A stretch of 9,289 bases of DNA from Helicobacteraceae bacterium (GTDB lineage Bacteria > Campylobacterota > Campylobacteria > Campylobacterales > SZUA-545): NCBI GenBank assembly GCA_031276985.1, contig JAISMA010000046.1:1-9289 (forward strand), in the 5' to 3' direction. Under the pieces are notes generated by a model. That model had not been told where the DNA came from, ran no database searches, and saw nothing but the letters and a program-made list of their open reading frames with translations. Each line of letters starts with the position of its first letter. The stretch's first letter is position 1. Below are positions 6,678-9,289 of this stretch, piece after piece. A program made the position numbers and the translations under genes.

Positions 6678-6751
6678 AATGTCAAATAGTCTAATGGATA
6701 TTTTGATGACACACGCTAACAATTGGCATACAAAACTAAAAAGGAGACAAA

Positions 6752-7300
6752 ATGCGGTATTTTACTAAAATACTGTCAATCTGCGTTGCGCTATGCGCGT
6801 TAAACGTCAAAACGCTAAATGCTGGGCTTTTTGACGAAATTGTGGGCGGAATCGAAGCCGAAGGATACTTTATGGGCGCTACAGGCGGCAATGTGAGCGG
6901 ACGCTCTCAGTTTGGCAAAGACCGCAGGTATGGCGTTAAGCTTGGCTATGGGAGCGAGGAGTTTGATGTGATCTCTGGCTCTGCGGAACATGAGTATTGG
7001 CAGGTTGCGCTTCAAAGGTATTGGGGCGACGACTTTTTTGCGTTGTATATAGAGCCATATTATCGTTCGTCGATCTCGTCGAAAATAAGCGGTAATTTTC
7101 AAGCAGAAAAGATCGATCCTTACTTTGGAGTTAATTTCGGCGTGGAGGGAGGAGGATCAGACTGGGCTATAGGTTTAACAGTTGGGATATTCAGCCCCCC
7201 AAGCCTAAACCCCAAAGACGATTATTGGAACGAAGGAGACGATGATATAACGCCGATAACAATAGGGATTAACTACACCTATTTTTTTGGCAACGACTAA
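6752..7300 (+). CDS. Exported outer-membrane beta-barrel-like protein
   Basis: A 182-residue protein with a clear signal peptide (1-24, MRYFTKILSICVALCAL then TLNA). The mature chain has alternating aromatic and polar strands separated by Gly/Asp-rich turns: RRYGVKLGYG, EYWQVALQRYWG, FFALYIEPYYRSS, IDPYFGVNFGVEGG, DWAIGLTVGIFSPP and ITPITIGINYTYFF. This fits a small barrel of perhaps 8 strands in the outer membrane, with the aromatic YFF near the C-terminus recalling the barrel-assembly signal, although the chain ends FFGND rather than in Phe. No Cys remains in the mature chain. A strong SD (AAGGAG, 6741-6746) lies 5 nt before ATG. The next frame begins at the shared A of the stop (TAATG at 7298-7302), suggesting coupling with the small ORF downstream. 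I recognise no named family; a surface antigen or small porin is the best guess. Confidence 0.75.
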   Translation: MRYFTKILSICVALCALNVKTLNAGLFDEIVGGIEAEGYFMGATGGNVSGRSQFGKDRRYGVKLGYGSEEFDVISGSAEHEYWQVALQRYWGDDFFALYIEPYYRSSISSKISGNFQAEKIDPYFGVNFGVEGGGSDWAIGLTVGIFSPPSLNPKDDYWNEGDDDITPITIGINYTYFFGND

Positions 7301-7464
7301 TGTTGTTTGCAATAGCAATAATTGCTTCGAGAGAAAATGTGGTGGAGGTGCGCGAATTTTACGAGAGGGAAACCCGATCCGCGATTAATATCGCCAAGGA
7401 GAATAAGAAGGAAAAGATGAAAACGTTAAAACGCAAAGTTACGTTATTGCTTGTGGCGCTTTAA
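7300..7464 (+). CDS. Small ORF overlapping the barrel gene stop (TAATG)
   Basis: A 54-codon frame starts at ATG 7300, sharing its A with the previous stop, and ends at TAA 7462. It reads MLFAIAIIASRENVVEVREF, then a charged helix-like stretch (YERETRSAINIAKENKKEK), and then runs in frame into MKTLKRKVTLLLVAL. The last part is the start of a lipoprotein signal peptide with its own ATG at 7417 preceded by AAGGA. So either the frame is one longer lipoprotein with an N-terminal extension, or a short coupled leader ORF followed by a separate lipoprotein. The composition is coding-like, but nothing identifies a function. Low certainty. Confidence 0.35.
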   Translation: MLFAIAIIASRENVVEVREFYERETRSAINIAKENKKEKMKTLKRKVTLLLVAL

Positions 7465-7603
7465 TTTTTAGCGGTTGCGCGATGATTAGTGGCTATCCAA
7501 GCAGAACAAAAGATTTGGTAGGGTTTACGAGGTTGCGGCGTTTCAATGCAATAATTGCCGTTGCCGCGAAAGCAAAAGCGCGAAAAGAAGCGTGATTGCA
7601 TGA
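7417..7603 (+). pseudogene. Small Cys-rich lipoprotein, frameshifted once or twice
   Basis: Starting at ATG 7417 (AAGGA at 7408-7412) the frame reads MKTLKRKVTLLLVAL and stops at 7462. One base back, the sequence continues as ALIFSGCAMISGYPSRTKDL, supplying the missing lipobox FSGC (Cys codon at 7476). This strongly suggests a one-base loss near 7453-7460. A second, less certain loss at the GGG of 7521-7523 would switch to a frame reading VYEVAAFQCNNCRCRESKSA and ending at TGA 7601; without it the frame reads a low-complexity Ala/Lys/Arg tail. With both repairs the product would be about 62 residues, with three Cys in a CNNCRC cluster that could bind metal or form disulfides. No family is recognised. 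Confidence 0.45.
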
Positions 7604-7648
7604 CGACGTGAAAATTGGTTTTGGCAAATTATTTTTGATTAAACGCGG

Positions 7649-7654
7649 TATGAT
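7649..7654 (+). promoter_or_regulatory. Candidate -10 box for the M48 protease gene
   Basis: TATGAT lies 27 nt before ATG 7682, leaving a short leader with SD AAGGAG at 7670-7675. No -35 box occurs at normal spacing (TTGGCA at 7621 is 22 nt away), though the preceding stretch is T-rich as in Campylobacterota promoters. The 78-bp gap after the broken lipoprotein makes a separate promoter plausible. Confidence 0.3.
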
Positions 7655-7681
7655 AGCGGCGACTTTTGCAAGGAGAGAGCG

Positions 7682-8461
7682 ATGAAATTAGCAACTTTGG
7701 GCGCGGCTTTGGGCGCGACGCTAGTTTTGGCTGTTGCCGTGTTTTTCGGCGGTTGCGCCGCTATAACGCAAAAAGCGCCCGTAACGGGACGATCGCAACT
7801 AATTTTGATCGGCGAAGACAAAGAAAAAGAACTTGGACTCAGCGAAGCCGACAACATATTGAAAAACTCCAAACTCTCGACGGACAAAGCGCTAACCGAG
7901 CGCGTCGTCAATGTCGGCAAGCGGATTGTGGCGGCTTCGGAGGACGCAAAAGCCTACGCTTGGGACTTTTACGTGCTGGAAGATTCGACGATTAACGCAT
8001 TCGCGCTGCCCGGCGGCAAGGTATTTTTCTATACGGGCATTTTGAAAATAATGGCAAACGACGATCAAATCGCCAGCGTAATGGGACACGAAATCGCCCA
8101 CGTGCTGGCGCGGCACGGCGCGGAACGCATAAGCCAACAGCAGCTGGCGGGCTTCGGCGGCGAACTGCTCTCCGCGGCGCTGAAAGTCCCCGCCAAATAC
8201 CAAAGCGCCTATCAAACGGCATACGGCGCGGCGGCGAATGTCGGCGTGATTTTGCCCTATAGCCGCAAGCACGAAAGCGAAGCGGATGCGATCGGCGTAG
8301 AATTGATGTACAAAGCGGGCTACAATCCAAACGAGGCGGTAAAATTTTGGAAAACAATGGCGGCGCAAGGGGGCGGAAAATCGCCGGAGTTTCTATCGAC
8401 GCACCCGTCTGATTCGCGGCGCATTAACGATATAGAAGCGCGGATTAAAAAGCTAAAATAG
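7682..8461 (+). CDS. M48-family zinc metalloprotease, lipoprotein (LoiP/YcaL-like)
   Basis: A 259-residue membrane-anchored protease, probably cutting misfolded envelope proteins in the periplasm. The N-terminus is a signal peptide ending FFGGC, with Cys25 the likely lipidation site (a slightly atypical lipobox, Phe at -3). APVTGRSQLILI (32-43) is the usual opening of this family. INAFALPGGKVFFYTGIL (104-121) precedes the catalytic HEIAH at 136-140 (zinc ligands His136 and His140, catalytic Glu137). ESEAD at 198-202 gives the third ligand (Glu198) and conserved Asp202, and STHPSDSRRI (239-248) is the conserved C-terminal block. All key residues are present, and the length suits the short single-domain class; there is no C-terminal TPR domain as in BepA. 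SD AAGGAG sits 6 nt before ATG. It converges with mgsA, separated by 77 bp. The family is certain; the substrate is not. Confidence 0.93.
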   Translation: MKLATLGAALGATLVLAVAVFFGGCAAITQKAPVTGRSQLILIGEDKEKELGLSEADNILKNSKLSTDKALTERVVNVGKRIVAASEDAKAYAWDFYVLEDSTINAFALPGGKVFFYTGILKIMANDDQIASVMGHEIAHVLARHGAERISQQQLAGFGGELLSAALKVPAKYQSAYQTAYGAAANVGVILPYSRKHESEADAIGVELMYKAGYNPNEAVKFWKTMAAQGGGKSPEFLSTHPSDSRRINDIEARIKKLK

Positions 8462-8538
8462 CGCGCCGCGCCGTCTTATTTTGCGCGATCTTTTGCGCCG
8501 AATTTGAAAACCCGCGCCGCTCAAACTATGCGCTAAAA

Positions 8539-9003
8539 CTATTCGTCTCGCGAAAACTTGACGTATTTTGGCACGGTGGGAGCGTAGGTTTCGTCGTCCC
8601 ATAACGCGCTGGTAATCATCAAATCGGCGCTGTATCGATTGCATGCGATCGGCACGTTGTGAATCCTGCACTGCCGAAGCAACATTTGAATATCCGCTTC
8701 GTGCGGCTGCGGGTTAAGATCGTCGATCAAAAAAATCGCCAAATTGATCTCGTGGCGCACCACCATTGCCGCAATCTCCGCGTCGCCGCCTAGCGGTCCA
8801 GAATTCATGCAGATAATCTCCGCTTCGACTCCTTTTTCCTCAAACGCCTTTTTGATGAGCCCGCCCGTCGTCCCCGTGCAGATTAGCAGATGTTTCGATA
8901 GCGTTTCGGCGTTGAACGTCGTCCATTCCACCATGTCCGCTTTGCGCTGATCGTGCGCGACAATCGCTATTTTTAGCCGTTTATTTAGGTGCAGTTGTTT
9001 CAT
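8539..9003 (-). CDS. mgsA: Methylglyoxal synthase
   Basis: This enzyme converts dihydroxyacetone phosphate to methylglyoxal and phosphate, a cytoplasmic bypass of lower glycolysis that relieves sugar-phosphate build-up. Numbering from ATG 9003: IAIVAHDQRK near 13-22 matches the N-terminal block, CTGTTGGLI (42-50) is the phosphate-binding region, NSGPLGGDAEIAAMV (67-81) carries the catalytic Asp, and LNPQPHEADIQMLLR (96-110) holds the conserved His; IHNVPIACN follows. The length, 154 residues, is normal. I prefer ATG 9003 to ATG 9009 because GAGG (9014-9011) lies 7 nt from the former but only 1 nt from the latter. The start lies inside the end of trpB, so translation is probably coupled. All active-site blocks are intact. 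Confidence 0.93.
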   Translation of the reverse strand: MKQLHLNKRLKIAIVAHDQRKADMVEWTTFNAETLSKHLLICTGTTGGLIKKAFEEKGVEAEIICMNSGPLGGDAEIAAMVVRHEINLAIFLIDDLNPQPHEADIQMLLRQCRIHNVPIACNRYSADLMITSALWDDETYAPTVPKYVKFSRDE

Positions 9004-9289
9004 TTTCATCCCTCGCTTCCGAAAATCTTAGCATTTCGCGCGCTTGAATCATATCCTTATCGCCGCGTCCAGAGATATTCACGAGCGCAATTTTGCCTTT
9101 TAGATCGAGTTTGCGCAGGTAAGCTACGGCGTGCGCCGATTCAAAAGCGGGAATAATGCCCTCTTTGCGGCTTAACCACACGAAAGCCTCCAGCGCCTCC
9201 GCGTCCGTGATTGAATCGTAACGCGCCCTTTTGCTTTCCATAAGCGCCGCGTGTTCCGCGCCTACGCCCGGATAATCAAGCCCCGCCGA
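8981..9289 (-). CDS. trpB: Tryptophan synthase beta chain, C-terminal part (5' end outside window)
   Basis: This PLP enzyme subunit joins indole and serine to make tryptophan. The last 102 residues are visible, with the frame open to the window edge. They match the family closely: SAGLDYPGVGAEHA, the ITDAEALEAFVWLSRKEGII segment, PAFESAHAVAYLRKL and, near the end, VNISGRGDKDM. AGLDYPGVG and the GRGDKD block belong to the C-terminal part of the PLP fold. The ATG at 9241 is internal and not a start. An extra tail (about 20 residues after GRGDKDM, ending ETTAPK) overlaps the beginning of mgsA by 23 nt. No trpA follows; mgsA takes the downstream position instead. Confidence 0.95.
   Translation of the reverse strand, partial: SAGLDYPGVGAEHAALMESKRARYDSITDAEALEAFVWLSRKEGIIPAFESAHAVAYLRKLDLKGKIALVNISGRGDKDMIQAREMLRFSEARDENETTAPK
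9011..9014 (-). promoter_or_regulatory. Shine-Dalgarno site deciding the mgsA start
   Basis: GAGG on the minus strand lies 7 nt before ATG 9003 and 1 nt before ATG 9009. It sits within trpB coding sequence, so ribosomes finishing trpB could reinitiate here. Confidence 0.5.

Noticed and set aside
6679..6768. 29-codon ORF before the barrel gene
   Set aside because: It runs through the strong ribosome site and start of the barrel gene and has no ribosome site of its own.
7892..8368. Minus-strand 158-codon ORF inside the M48 gene
   Set aside because: It lies opposite a protease with all catalytic motifs in place; the frame is open because of codon bias.

Overview
The window looks like part of a Campylobacterota (epsilonproteobacterial) chromosome with moderate GC content. 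The best evidence is the order proS - (exported thiol:disulfide protein) - hemC. From memory, Campylobacter jejuni also has proS and hemC separated by a single gene. The lineage call is inference, because no rRNA or other marker is present. GCGATC-type words are common in the core genes.

Layout. (1) 1-3019, plus strand: the 3' part of proS (cut by the window start), a DsbC/DsbG-like exported protein with a CPAC active site, and hemC. The three genes overlap by 4 nt each (ATGA, GTGA) and form a tight operon. (2) 3020-3451: about 430 bp with no gene I can defend; it holds a weak terminator-like hairpin and an unconvincing minus-strand ORF. (3) 3452-7603, an accessory block of mostly exported proteins. 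It contains a minus-strand helix-turn-helix regulator, a divergent secreted protein made of six short CPDG/LTPNG repeats, an unknown cytoplasmic-looking protein coupled to an exported nine-TPR protein, a lipoprotein, an outer-membrane-like protein and a small lipoprotein. (4) 7682-8461, plus strand: an M48 zinc metalloprotease lipoprotein. (5) 8539-9289, minus strand: the 3' end of trpB (cut by the window end) overlapping mgsA (methylglyoxal synthase).

The main observation is that three genes of the accessory block appear broken by -1 frame displacements, each equivalent to one missing base: the 4432 gene, the 5908 lipoprotein and the small lipoprotein near 7417 (possibly twice). In each case the out-of-frame continuation reads as sensible protein. 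For the 4432 gene the continuation ends exactly in an ATGA overlap with the next start, and for the 7417 gene it restores a lipobox. The conserved genes on both sides show no such breaks. The block is therefore either decaying, variable between strains, or affected by homopolymer errors in the assembly.

Functionally, the left operon serves translation, periplasmic thiol chemistry and haem synthesis. The middle block is a cell-envelope cassette, possibly controlled by the divergent regulator. The M48 protease fits envelope protein quality control. The right end combines the last step of tryptophan synthesis with the methylglyoxal bypass of glycolysis.
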